Shown here: piece by piece, positions 7,112 through 15,762 of the stretch
How positions within the stretch are numbered: position 1 is the stretch's first letter
Layout: every line of letters starts with the position of its first letter
Assembly: GCA_964517135.1 (NCBI GenBank)
Contig: CAZFBA010000033.1
Coordinates: 1 to 45,719 of the forward strand
Source: CAZFBA01 sp964517135
GTDB lineage: Bacteria > Cyanobacteriota > Vampirovibrionia > JBFMGH01
DNA: 45,719 bases
Reading direction: 5' to 3'
Made by a program: the position numbers and the translations under genes
The notes under the pieces: model-generated
What the model saw: only the letters and a program-made list of their open reading frames with translations
Databases searched by the model: none
Told to the model about the DNA's origin: nothing

Positions 7112-9802
7112 ATGTCTAAAAAACGCGTATATCTCTTCAATGAAGGTAACGCAAAAATGCGTGATTTATTAGGTGGTAAGGGTGCAAACCTGGCAGAAAT
7201 GTCTAACATTGGTTTACCAGTTCCCCCTGGTTTTACTCTTACAACTGAAACCTGTAATGATTATATTAAAGCAGGTAACCAGTTCCCGGAAGATACTTTA
7301 GATCAAGTAAAAAAATGCCTTTCAGAAGTAGAAAAATCTACTGGCAAAAAGTTTGGTGATGCCTCAAACCCATTATTACTTTCTGTCAGATCAGGTGCAA
7401 AATTCTCTATGCCAGGTATGATGGAAACAGTTTTAAACCTCGGTTTAAATGATACCACAATCAAGGGTATAATTGAAAAAACTAATGATGAGAGATTTGC
7501 TTATGACAGCTATCGAAGATTTTTACAGATGTTTGGTAGCGTTGTTCTTCATGTATCAAGAGATAAGTTTGAAGAAAAAATTACTTCATTAAAAGAAAAG
7601 AAAAACATCAAGTTAGATGTTGAGCTTTCAGCAGATGATTGGAAACAGCTCGTAGAAGAATTTAAAGCTATTATCAAACAAGAAACCGGCAAAGAGTTCC
7701 CTCAGGAACCTTTTGAGCAATTAAAACTTTCTATAGAAGCCGTTTTTAAATCATGGAATATACCCAGAGCTATAGCTTATAGAAATTATAACAAAATTTC
7801 ACACGATCTGGGGACAGCTGTTAACGTTCAAACAATGGTATTTGGAAACATGGGTAATGATTCAGCTACTGGTGTAGCCTTCACCAGAAACCCATCTACC
7901 GGAGAGAATATTCTTTACGGTGAATACCTGACCAACGCACAGGGTGAAGACGTAGTAGCAGGCATTAGAACACCTAATGATCTTAGAGATCTTGAAAAAG
8001 AAATGCCTGAAATCTATAAACAGTTTTCAGATTATGCCTGCAAGCTGGAAAAACACTATCAAGATATACAAGATTTAGAGTTTACCGTTGAAAAGGGTAA
8101 ACTATATATGCTGCAAACCCGTAACGGGAAGAGAACCGCCGCCGCCGCTGTTAAAGTAGCTGTAGAAATGAAAGAACAGGGCATTATTGATCGCAACCGT
8201 GCAATTCAATTAGTAGACCCGAATCAGCTAACACAGTTGTTATTACCGAGTTTCAACCCTAAAGAAGCTAAAAAAGCCAAAGAAGAAGGCAGATTTCTTG
8301 CCAAAGGTTTAAACGCTTCTCCTGGTGCTGCAACAGGTATAATTGTCTTTAACCCTGATGAAGCTGAAGAAAGAGCAAACGCCGGCGAAAAAATTATCCT
8401 TGTAAGAATAGAAACCTGTCCGGATGATATACACGGTATAATACCAGCCAGAGGTGTTTTAACAACCAGAGGTGGTATGACTTCTCACGCTGCTGTAGTA
8501 GCACGTGGCATGGGTAAACCCTGTGTTGCTGGCTGTGAGTCTGCTAAAGTTGATCTTAAAAACGAAACATTAGAAGCAGGCGGCAAAACACTCAGAAAGG
8601 GTGACATTATATCTATTGATGGAACCACAGGTGAGGTTTATCAGGGTGCTATCGACACAGAAGAACCAAAATTAGACGAAAACTTCCAGACCATTCTCAA
8701 ATGGGCAGATGAAGTAAAAAGACTTGGCATCAGAACAAACGCTGATACCCCTGAAGATGCAGCTAAAGCAATTGAGTTTGGCGCTCAGGGCATTGGTCTC
8801 TGCCGTACAGAGCATATGTTCATGGCCCAGGACAGGCTACCTGTTATGCAGGAGATGATTATTGCAGATACAGAAGAAAAGAGAAGAGCTGCTTTAGAAA
8901 AGCTTCTTCCGTTCCAGAAAGATGACTTTATGGGAATCTTCAAGGCCATGGCAGGTTACCCTGTAACCATCAGGCTTCTGGATCCACCGTTACACGAGTT
9001 CTTACCAAACCATGAAGATCTCTTAGAAGAAGTTGTCACGTTAAGGATAACTAAAGAAAATGACCAGCTCTTAAAAGAAAAAGAAGCTATGCTGAGAATA
9101 GTTTCTAATCTAAAAGAAGCTAACCCTATGATGGGGTTAAGAGGTTGCAGACTTGGTCTGACATACCCAGAAATAAATGAAATGCAGGTTAAAGCAATTA
9201 TTTCAGCAGCCTGTGAACTTAAAAAACAAGGTGTTGACGTATTACCAGAAATTATGATTCCGTTAATTGGTCACGTCAACGAGATTAAGGTTGTTAAAGA
9301 AGACCTCGAAAAAGTTGCCAGAGAAACTATGGATGAAATGGGTATTCAAATTAACTATATGTTTGGCACAATGATTGAAATACCGAGGGCAGCCTTAACA
9401 GCTGATGAAATAGCAGAATATGCTGAATTCTTTAGCTTTGGTACAAACGATTTAACCCAGATGGCATTTGGTTACAGTCGTGATGATGCTGAAGCGAAGT
9501 TCCTTTCAGTCTATTTAGAGCGTAAAATCTTACAAAACAATCCATTTGAAGTGCTTGACACAGAAGGTGTAGGCCAGTTAGTCAAAATGGCTATTGAAAA
9601 AGGCCGTCAGGCAAGACCAAATATCAAATTAGGTATTTGCGGTGAGCACGGTGGTGAGCCACAATCAGTACATTTCTGCCATGAAGTTGGTCTTAATTAT
9701 GTAAGCTGTTCACCATTTAGAGTTCCAGTGGCCAGATTAGCTGCTGCTCAAGCAGCACTGTCTACCGGTTCTGCAAAGGAAGTTGCTCTTGCAACAGCTT
9801 AG
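7112..9802 (+). CDS. ppdK: Pyruvate, phosphate dikinase
   Basis: 896 residues, the normal PPDK length. It interconverts pyruvate + ATP + Pi and phosphoenolpyruvate + AMP + PPi in the cytoplasm. All three parts are visible. The N-terminal ATP-grasp domain has GGKGANLAEM and LSVRSGAKFSMPGMMETVLN. The phosphohistidine domain has GGMTSHAAVVARGMGKPCVA with catalytic His at residue 459. The C-terminal PEP/pyruvate barrel has GLCRTEHMF, FGTNDLTQM and GICGEHGG with the catalytic Cys at residue 843. I chose the ATG at 7112 because AAGGAGG at 7099-7105 is correctly spaced; an in-frame TTG at 7094 lies upstream of that site. It stands alone with its own promoter and terminator. Together with the H+-pyrophosphatase further right, it points to PPi-linked glycolysis or gluconeogenesis. 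Confidence 0.97.
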   Translation: MSKKRVYLFNEGNAKMRDLLGGKGANLAEMSNIGLPVPPGFTLTTETCNDYIKAGNQFPEDTLDQVKKCLSEVEKSTGKKFGDASNPLLLSVRSGAKFSMPGMMETVLNLGLNDTTIKGIIEKTNDERFAYDSYRRFLQMFGSVVLHVSRDKFEEKITSLKEKKNIKLDVELSADDWKQLVEEFKAIIKQETGKEFPQEPFEQLKLSIEAVFKSWNIPRAIAYRNYNKISHDLGTAVNVQTMVFGNMGNDSATGVAFTRNPSTGENILYGEYLTNAQGEDVVAGIRTPNDLRDLEKEMPEIYKQFSDYACKLEKHYQDIQDLEFTVEKGKLYMLQTRNGKRTAAAAVKVAVEMKEQGIIDRNRAIQLVDPNQLTQLLLPSFNPKEAKKAKEEGRFLAKGLNASPGAATGIIVFNPDEAEERANAGEKIILVRIETCPDDIHGIIPARGVLTTRGGMTSHAAVVARGMGKPCVAGCESAKVDLKNETLEAGGKTLRKGDIISIDGTTGEVYQGAIDTEEPKLDENFQTILKWADEVKRLGIRTNADTPEDAAKAIEFGAQGIGLCRTEHMFMAQDRLPVMQEMIIADTEEKRRAALEKLLPFQKDDFMGIFKAMAGYPVTIRLLDPPLHEFLPNHEDLLEEVVTLRITKENDQLLKEKEAMLRIVSNLKEANPMMGLRGCRLGLTYPEINEMQVKAIISAACELKKQGVDVLPEIMIPLIGHVNEIKVVKEDLEKVARETMDEMGIQINYMFGTMIEIPRAALTADEIAEYAEFFSFGTNDLTQMAFGYSRDDAEAKFLSVYLERKILQNNPFEVLDTEGVGQLVKMAIEKGRQARPNIKLGICGEHGGEPQSVHFCHEVGLNYVSCSPFRVPVARLAAAQAALSTGSAKEVALATA

Positions 9803-9847
9803 CAAAAATTGATATAGCTGATAATTACTGATATACAAATAATACAG

Positions 9848-9879
9848 GAACCTGTCTTAAAAAAGGGCAGGTTCTTTTT
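9848..9879 (+). terminator. Intrinsic terminator of ppdK
   Basis: GAACCTGTC (9848-9856) pairs with GGCAGGTTC (9866-9874, one G-U pair) around an A-rich loop, and five Ts follow (9875-9879). It lies 45 bases after the ppdK stop and is a classic rho-independent terminator. Confidence 0.85.
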
Positions 9880-9962
9880 AATAATATGCTGATTTAGCAG
9901 AATATATGAGTTATAATTGTAGATAAAGAGTCGTAAAGATATTTTAGAGTGGATCATCAATT

Positions 9963-10484
9963 ATGACTATGGTTGAAATGCAAGTAATGGGTATTGCCCT
10001 TGACACAAGAACCGGATCACCTATCGTTGTCTTAAATGACCTTGAAAACAGAAGGGCCTTGCCTATATGGATAGGCTCAGCTGAAGCCAGTGCAATCATA
10101 AGACAATTAGAAAATATTAAATCCGCAAGACCAATGACTCATGACCTTATACATAATATAATAACAAATACTGGTTTTACAATGGAAAAAATTGTCATTA
10201 ATGATTTAACATCTGATACTTATTATGCCAGTATTTTTCTCCATAATAAAGAAGGCAAGGAATATATAATAGATTCAAGACCATCAGATGCCATAGCACT
10301 GGCCTTAAGAGCACAATGTACAATTTATGTAACAGCCAATGTTATAGCAGATGGTACTATTTCGACTGACAATGAAAGAGATGAAGCTGAAGCAGAAGAG
10401 TTCCGGCAATTTGTGCAGGATATAAAGCCCTCAGACTTCAATAAAATGATCAATAATGATGATGAGTTTTATTCAGATACCTGA
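9963..10484 (+). CDS. Bifunctional nuclease family protein (DUF151)
   Basis: 173 residues. The DUF151/BFN domain fills residues 3-135, with signature segments GSPIVVLND, RALPIWIGSAEASAI and a C-terminal YIIDSRPSDAIALALRAQC. Plant members show RNase and DNase activity. Related bacterial proteins are widespread in Cyanobacteria, Actinobacteria and Bacteroidetes, but their cellular role is poorly defined. The acidic tail (DNERDEAEAEEFRQFVQDIKPSDF) resembles the C-terminal extension of many bacterial members. It is a single-gene unit lying after the ppdK terminator and convergent with trpF. The ATG at 9963 lacks a strong ribosome binding site; a second ATG at 9969 is an alternative. Confidence 0.88.
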   Translation: MTMVEMQVMGIALDTRTGSPIVVLNDLENRRALPIWIGSAEASAIIRQLENIKSARPMTHDLIHNIITNTGFTMEKIVINDLTSDTYYASIFLHNKEGKEYIIDSRPSDAIALALRAQCTIYVTANVIADGTISTDNERDEAEAEEFRQFVQDIKPSDFNKMINNDDEFYSDT

Positions 10485-10503
10485 TATAGTGCTCTTTGAA
10501 AGA

Positions 10504-10540
10504 AATGATAGATACCAGCAAATTTAAAGCATCTATCGTT
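10504..10540. terminator. Possible bidirectional hairpin terminator
   Basis: AATGATAGAT (10504-10513) pairs with ATCTATCGTT (10531-10540) with one wobble. It lies between the convergent nuclease and trpF genes. The stem is AT-rich and the following T content is modest, so this is a weak call. Confidence 0.35.
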
Positions 10541-10569
10541 TACTTTGGTAGTGTGGTATAAACAGAAAC

Positions 10570-11202
10570 CTATTTTTCTGAAAGCCTTTCAAATAGTGCA
10601 TTGATCCTGTTATGATCCTTTATGCCTGGTGATATTTCTATACCGCTATTAACATCTAGTGCATAGGGTTTAACTGTTTTATTAGCTTCTTTAATATTTT
10701 CAGGTGTCAAGCCTCCTGAAAGAATAACAGGTTTACCTAAATTGCTGACTTTTTTAGCTATATCCCAGTTGAAAGTTTTACCTGTGCCCCCCAGCTGGTC
10801 TTTTTGATAAGTATCAAGCAAAATAGCATTGACAGAATAAAGATATTTCTCTATTTTAAGTATAATACCTTCATCTCTAACCCGAAAAGCCTTAATAATA
10901 GGTATAGAAGAAATACATTTGAGCTCATAACAGAACTCTGGTGACTCGTGCCCGTGAAGCTGAACAGCAGAAAGCCCCATTTTACGAACAATATTTATAA
11001 TGCCTTCAGGGTTCATATCCACAAAAACGCCAACCCTGTCAACAAAAGGTGGTAAATCACTTACAATTTTACTGGCTTTAACTGGTGGAATATAACGCTC
11101 ACTCTTAAGATAAAAAATAAACCCAAGGGCACATGCACCTTTCTCAATAGCATAAAGGGCATCTTCTTTTCTTGTAATACCGCAAATTTTGACCCTTGTC
11201 AT
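10570..11202 (-). CDS. trpF: Phosphoribosylanthranilate isomerase
   Basis: 210 residues, the usual TrpF size. It catalyses the Amadori rearrangement of N-(5-phosphoribosyl)anthranilate in tryptophan synthesis. The TIM-barrel motifs are complete. VKICGITRKEDA carries the catalytic Cys at position 7; VGVFVDM, VQLHGHE and ILLDT supply the catalytic Asp; and PVILSGGLTPENI, then YALDVNSGIE form the phosphate-binding loops. Its ATG overlaps the stop of the upstream MBL hydrolase by four bases (11199-11202), so the two are translationally coupled. No other trp gene is in the window, so the pathway is dispersed in this genome. Confidence 0.96.
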   Translation of the reverse strand: MTRVKICGITRKEDALYAIEKGACALGFIFYLKSERYIPPVKASKIVSDLPPFVDRVGVFVDMNPEGIINIVRKMGLSAVQLHGHESPEFCYELKCISSIPIIKAFRVRDEGIILKIEKYLYSVNAILLDTYQKDQLGGTGKTFNWDIAKKVSNLGKPVILSGGLTPENIKEANKTVKPYALDVNSGIEISPGIKDHNRINALFERLSEK

Positions 11203-11858
11203 AAGCTTTTATCTAAGTGATGACTTTGTACACCTACAAACGGGTTGTCAAGTTTCTCTTCTCCAATAGTAGTGCCTGATCCGTGGCCTGAAAATACTTC
11301 TATATCAAATGGCAAAACGAGAAGCTTTTCTTTTATAGATTGAATAAGTTGTTGATAGTTACCTCCCGGCAGGTCAGTTCTTCCTACAGATTGTTCAAAA
11401 AGAGTATCACCAGTAAAAATTTTCTTAAGCTCAGGTATATAGAAACAAACACCACCCGGAGAGTGTCCTGGTGTAGTAATTACTTTTATTTCAATATTAC
11501 CGAGGTTAATTATATCACCATCATTAAGGTCAAGAATTTCTTTTGGTGGTTTTGCAGGCAGCATGCCATACATAGAAAGCTGTTCTTCCAGTAAATTAAG
11601 TAGAAATTCATCTTCATTATTTATATATACGGGCACTTTAAATTTTCTCTGGATCTCATCAGCGCCTGCAACGTGGTCAAGATGGCCATGAGTAATCAGG
11701 ATGAATTCCAGTTTTAGGTTATTGCCTGTAAGAAAGTCTTCAATCTTAAATAAGTCTTCACCGGCAGCATCTATGAGGGCAGCCTTTTTGGTCTCTTCAC
11801 AGGCTATGATATAATTATTTACCTGAAATGGTCCTAGAGTAAAGCTTTTAATTAACAT
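11199..11858 (-). CDS. MBL-fold hydrolase, glyoxalase II-like
   Basis: 219 residues. The metallo-beta-lactamase metal site is complete: THGHLDHVAG (HxHxDH), TTPGHSPGG, FTGDTLF, and a final SGHGSGTTIGEE. The short length and these motifs match the YcbL/glyoxalase II-like hydrolases, which act on thioesters such as S-lactoylglutathione; the true substrate is unknown. It is cytoplasmic, as no signal peptide is seen. It is the first gene of a two-gene operon with trpF (four-base overlap). Nothing indicates a role in tryptophan synthesis, so the pairing is probably for expression only. Confidence 0.88.
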   Translation of the reverse strand: MLIKSFTLGPFQVNNYIIACEETKKAALIDAAGEDLFKIEDFLTGNNLKLEFILITHGHLDHVAGADEIQRKFKVPVYINNEDEFLLNLLEEQLSMYGMLPAKPPKEILDLNDGDIINLGNIEIKVITTPGHSPGGVCFYIPELKKIFTGDTLFEQSVGRTDLPGGNYQQLIQSIKEKLLVLPFDIEVFSGHGSGTTIGEEKLDNPFVGVQSHHLDKSL

Positions 11859-12174
11859 GATAATCCCTTTAAGTAAATTACATTATATTTTTGAGAAGAT
11901 AGATTTAAGCTTAAAATTTTTTTAAACTTATTAATATTTAATAGAAATTGTAGCAAATTAAAAATTATTCGCAATTATACGATTTTTATATGCCAGCGGG
12001 TTAAAAGTGTTTTAAAGCAGCACTTCAGGCAGCAAGGTTTGTGCATTTAAATAAATAATCTTTCCATTAAAATGAATCAAATTCTTTATTTCCAGCCAGT
12101 TTTCAGATAAAGTATTTGTATTGATTAGCTGCTAATGATGAATTATTTGTAAAGTTCTGATAAAGGTAAAACTA
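11859..12174. other. Divergent intergenic region, MBL/trpF and dxr
   Basis: About 315 very AT-rich bases between divergent transcription units, which must hold both promoters. I see no gene. Short partial palindromes occur near 12000-12040 (TTTTAAAGCAGCACTT context), but I cannot pick out a convincing -35/-10 pair for either direction. Confidence 0.4.
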
Positions 12175-13341
12175 TTGTTTAAAAGACTTTCAATATTGGG
12201 CTCAACCGGATCAATAGGCAGACAAACGCTTGAAATAGTAAAAGCTAACCCTGACCATTTTGAATGCAGGGCACTTGCAGCAGGTAGGAATGTAGATCTG
12301 CTGGCAGAACAAATAAAGCAGTTCAAACCCGGCTATGTATCAGTATATTCAGAAAAAGAAGCCAGAAAGCTTGAATCTATTATAGGAAAAAATCTACACT
12401 GCGAAATTTTAACAGGAGAAGAAGGACTAAAAACACTGGCCTCACTGGCAGAAGTAGATATAGTAATGATAGCAGTCGTAGGAATCGCAGGTTTAATACC
12501 AACACTGGAAGCAATTAAGTCTAAAAAAACAGTAGCTTTAGCAAATAAAGAGACTCTTGTAGCCGGTGGATCAATAGTAATACCAGAAGCCAGAAAAAAT
12601 AATGTAAAAATACTTCCAGTAGACAGTGAACATTCAGCAATATTTCAATGTATTCAGGATAAACAAGCAACAGAGGTAAACAAAATCATTATTACGGCAT
12701 CAGGGGGACCATTCAGAACCTGGAGCAAAGAAAAAATTAAACAGGCAACTGTTGAACAGGCACTGAATCACCCTAACTGGAATATGGGCCCCAAAGTTAC
12801 CATTGATTCATCAACTCTTATGAACAAGGCACTGGAAATTATCGAAGCACGATGGTTGTTTGAGCTTGATTATAGCAGGATAGAAGTATTGATTCATCCT
12901 CAAAGTATTGTGCATAGCCTTGTAGAATTTATTGATGGTTCTGTACTGGCTCAGCTGGGTAATCCATCAATGCTGGTACCGATTCAATATGCTCTCAGCT
13001 ACCCTAAAAGACTGGAATCAAAGTTGGTTAAGCCTCTTGATCTTGCCTCTCTGACTAATCTTGAATTTGCAGTGGCTGACCTCGAAAGGTTTCCTGCTTT
13101 AAAGCTAGCATATGAAGCAGGCAAAAAAGATGGCACCTATCCTGTAACAATGAATGCAGCAAACGAAGTAGCCGTTAATGCTTTTATAAAGAGAAAGATC
13201 CAGTTTAATGATATATTACAAATAGTTGAAAAGTGCCTTGAGAGGCATACACCAGTTTATAATCCTGCACTGGTAGATATTCTTGATGCTGACAGGTGGG
13301 CAAGAATCTTTACTGAAGAGCTGTTGCAACCAGCCTATTAG
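12175..13341 (+). CDS. dxr: 1-deoxy-D-xylulose 5-phosphate reductoisomerase
   Basis: 388 residues. It converts DXP to 2-C-methyl-D-erythritol 4-phosphate with NADPH, the committed step of the MEP isoprenoid pathway. Diagnostic motifs are LGSTGSIGRQTLEIV (NADPH binding), ALANKETLVAGG, PVDSEHSAIFQ (metal site), a flexible-loop region with NHPNWNMGPKVTIDSSTLMNK, and the C-terminal helical domain with MNAANEVAVNAF. The start is TTG at 12175, because the family begins at this point and no in-frame ATG occurs between the preceding stop (12139) and here. It is convergent with ogt, with only three bases between the stop codons. Use of the MEP pathway agrees with a cyanobacterial relative but is also general in bacteria. 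Confidence 0.96.
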   Translation: MFKRLSILGSTGSIGRQTLEIVKANPDHFECRALAAGRNVDLLAEQIKQFKPGYVSVYSEKEARKLESIIGKNLHCEILTGEEGLKTLASLAEVDIVMIAVVGIAGLIPTLEAIKSKKTVALANKETLVAGGSIVIPEARKNNVKILPVDSEHSAIFQCIQDKQATEVNKIIITASGGPFRTWSKEKIKQATVEQALNHPNWNMGPKVTIDSSTLMNKALEIIEARWLFELDYSRIEVLIHPQSIVHSLVEFIDGSVLAQLGNPSMLVPIQYALSYPKRLESKLVKPLDLASLTNLEFAVADLERFPALKLAYEAGKKDGTYPVTMNAANEVAVNAFIKRKIQFNDILQIVEKCLERHTPVYNPALVDILDADRWARIFTEELLQPAY

Positions 13342-13344
13342 AAT

Positions 13345-13950
13345 TTAAATCTTAATAACAAAAGAATTATTTTCCAGTGTGAGAAGCTTTTCTTTAATGC
13401 CAGTCCCGCCCGAGTATCCACCTATTTTGCCGTCAGATTTGATTACCCGATGACAGGGTACAATGAGAGGTAAGAGATTTTTGCTATTTGCTGTGCCTGC
13501 TGCCCTTGAAGCCCCTGGTTTGCCAGCCTTTAGAGCAAGCTCTTTATAGCTAATCACCTTCCCATAAGGGATATTTCTTAAGGTATCCCAGACCTGTTGC
13601 TGAAAATAAGTACCTGTAAGATAAGTAAGGTTGAGACCTGAGAAGCTGACTTCTTTTCCTTCAAAATAATCGTTGATAAGCCTTACTGGCAGGTCAAATC
13701 GAGTTTTATCCTCCACAACAGAATACTTTTTAGAAATAATCATACGGGCTATATCAGGGTAATTTTTCCTGAAAAGGCTAAAATTGGATTTTATAAGAGA
13801 TGAAGTGGCGCAATCTACATAAGAAGAAAGGAATTGCTTAAAACGCTCTCCATTATCCTTAAAGGAAAACCAGCATATTCTATCTTCAATAGAGGCAATT
13901 AAGGATGTACCAAAAGGTGTTTCAATAGTTGTATAATAAAAAATATTCAT
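13345..13950 (-). CDS. ogt: Methylated-DNA--protein-cysteine methyltransferase
   Basis: 201 residues. The conserved C-terminal DNA-binding domain has FQQQVWDTLRNIPYGKVISY, GKPGASRAAGTANSKN and LPLIVPCHRVI, in which the Cys of PCHRV accepts the alkyl group from O6-alkylguanine. This suicide reaction directly repairs DNA. The N-terminal ribonuclease-like domain is weakly conserved, as usual. Its ATG overlaps the end of ruvC by four bases (13947-13950), giving a small DNA-repair operon. Ada-type regulatory or DNA-glycosylase domains are absent. Confidence 0.94.
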   Translation of the reverse strand: MNIFYYTTIETPFGTSLIASIEDRICWFSFKDNGERFKQFLSSYVDCATSSLIKSNFSLFRKNYPDIARMIISKKYSVVEDKTRFDLPVRLINDYFEGKEVSFSGLNLTYLTGTYFQQQVWDTLRNIPYGKVISYKELALKAGKPGASRAAGTANSKNLLPLIVPCHRVIKSDGKIGGYSGGTGIKEKLLTLENNSFVIKI

Positions 13951-14417
13951 AAATGCCTCATATGGCAGTATGCAATAGCAGCAGCATCAATAATATCATC
14001 AAGCCTGGGGACAACAGAAAGGTTAAGTGTACGGCATACCATATCTTTAACCTCATCTTTAGATGCTCTTCCATAGCCAGTAAGAACCTGCTTGACTACC
14101 AGCGGTGTATATTCGTAAACTGGAATATCAAGCATCTCAGCAGTCATTAAAATTACACCTCTTGCCTGTAATACCGGTACAAATGTTTTTGTATTTTTGA
14201 AGAAGTAAAGATCTTCGATAGCAACTACATCTGGTTTAACTTCTTCAAGAAGGCATTTAAGATCCTTATGTATCTCAAATAACCTTCTGGCAATGGGTTG
14301 ACCCTTTTCTGTTTGAATAGAACCCCAGGTAACGAGATTACAGCATTCCAGGTCTTCTGTTTGCATTGCACAATAGCCTACAACAGCGATACCGGGGTCT
14401 ATGCCAAAAATAATCAT
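13947..14417 (-). CDS. ruvC: Holliday junction resolvase RuvC
   Basis: 156 residues. It cuts four-way DNA junctions as a dimer, normally with RuvAB, which are not in this window. The RNase H-like fold shows its acidic active site: FGIDPG (first Asp), AIEDLYFFKNTKT (Glu), and the C-terminal LDDIIDAAAIAYCH with Asp residues. LQARGVILM and YTPLVVKQVLTGYGRASKDEV are also family hallmarks. I place the start at ATG 14417 rather than the TTG at 14438, because the family begins immediately before the first catalytic Asp. It is translationally coupled to ogt. Confidence 0.95.
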   Translation of the reverse strand: MIIFGIDPGIAVVGYCAMQTEDLECCNLVTWGSIQTEKGQPIARRLFEIHKDLKCLLEEVKPDVVAIEDLYFFKNTKTFVPVLQARGVILMTAEMLDIPVYEYTPLVVKQVLTGYGRASKDEVKDMVCRTLNLSVVPRLDDIIDAAAIAYCHMRHL

Positions 14418-14448
14418 AAAAGATACCTGCAAAACCAATACATTTGTA

Positions 14449-15762
14449 TTATGCCATCAAAATCAACCTGTTAATCCACTTATGTAGCGAAATCAACTCA
14501 TATGGCTTTGGGATATAGAGATCAGCACCAGCCGAAAGGGCTTTTTCTTTATCGTGGTGGGCTGTAGCCATAATAATTCTAGTATTCTTGAATATATCAT
14601 TTTCTTTAACAAAAGAACATATTTCCCAGCCATCATCACCGGGTATAGCAGCATCAATAAGAATAAGATCAGGTTTTTTTCTGTGTAAAAAGCTTATGGC
14701 ATCATCTTTGTTACTTGTAGCATCTACATCATAGCCCTGCATTTCAAGTGTTGTTGTTAGCAAATATGCAAGTGCCGCATCAGCTTCAACTACAATTATG
14801 TATGCAGGTTCTTTTTCAGCTACAAAAAATTCATCTCCTGCCAGCAGTGGCCTATCTATAAGCCACCCGGAATAGAGTTGTTTTCTGGAAAGGTCTTTCA
14901 TATTAGAAGCAATACTGAGTGCAGTCTTATAGTCATTGATATGCCTGTATGAATTACTTACAATACCAATACTCACAGATACTAGAGGTATTTTAATAGA
15001 TGCCCTTTCTTCATCAGTATGAATTGTAAACCCTCTATCAGCCTCAAATGGTGCATAGAACTTTGGTATAATACTATCAATAGTTTTACAAATATGTTCT
15101 GCAATAAGTTCAGCTTTTAGCGGATTGGTAATAAGCGCAAAATCTTCATTGCCAATATGCCCAAAGAAATCTTCGTTGCTAATATTAGCTTTTACGATAG
15201 CAATAAAGGCTTTAAGCAGCTGGTTAGCAGCAAGATCACCATAAGTTTCTTGATAATAACAGTAATTATTGAGACTTAATATCATCAATGACCATCTGGT
15301 TTGCTGATTGATTTTTCTTTTTATATTTGTGTTGATGATTTTAGAGCCCGGCAACAGGGTAAAAGAATCCGACTGCTCTTCAATATGCCTTCTAAGATGA
15401 GCAAACATTCTTGCTGAAAACTCTTCTTCAGAGATAGTACTTTTGATATAATCGTCAGCACCTGCTTGAATCGCCTTAATACTCAGTGTATGATCATCTA
15501 CTTCTGAATTATCAACAATAATAATAACTGGTCTGGTAATATATTTAAGTTTTCTGAGCTTTTTAAGTGAGTTGATACAGTTGTGGTTTTTGTAGTTTGT
15601 AGCTAGCAATATAAGGTCTGGTTCGAGTTCTTCTGCTTTTTCCAGGGTTTCTTCCTGCGAAGTAGATGTTTCTACATCTACAGAAGAGTTTTGTTGAAGC
15701 ATCGCTGTGTAGGCTTCAGCAATTTGAGGATCCTGTTCGATTAAAATGAGTGAAGGTGTCAT
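14449..15762 (-). CDS. REC-GGDEF-like-REC response regulator
   Basis: 437 residues in three parts. Residues 3-125 are a receiver domain whose phospho-acceptor is lost: the strand reads PDLILLATN, with Ala54 where Asp is expected, although the EQD pocket and YIKS lysine remain. Residues about 145-305 resemble a GGDEF domain, but the signature is GNEDF (HIGNEDFALI), so cyclase activity is doubtful. Residues about 315-437 are a receiver with intact features (VVEADAA, LILIDAAIPG with the Asp, IPKPYE with the Lys). The start overlaps the stop of the upstream histidine kinase by four bases, so that kinase is the likely donor for the C-terminal receiver. Output may be protein-protein or nucleotide binding rather than c-di-GMP synthesis. 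Confidence 0.88.
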   Translation of the reverse strand: MTPSLILIEQDPQIAEAYTAMLQQNSSVDVETSTSQEETLEKAEELEPDLILLATNYKNHNCINSLKKLRKLKYITRPVIIIVDNSEVDDHTLSIKAIQAGADDYIKSTISEEEFSARMFAHLRRHIEEQSDSFTLLPGSKIINTNIKRKINQQTRWSLMILSLNNYCYYQETYGDLAANQLLKAFIAIVKANISNEDFFGHIGNEDFALITNPLKAELIAEHICKTIDSIIPKFYAPFEADRGFTIHTDEERASIKIPLVSVSIGIVSNSYRHINDYKTALSIASNMKDLSRKQLYSGWLIDRPLLAGDEFFVAEKEPAYIIVVEADAALAYLLTTTLEMQGYDVDATSNKDDAISFLHRKKPDLILIDAAIPGDDGWEICSFVKENDIFKNTRIIMATAHHDKEKALSAGADLYIPKPYELISLHKWINRLILMA

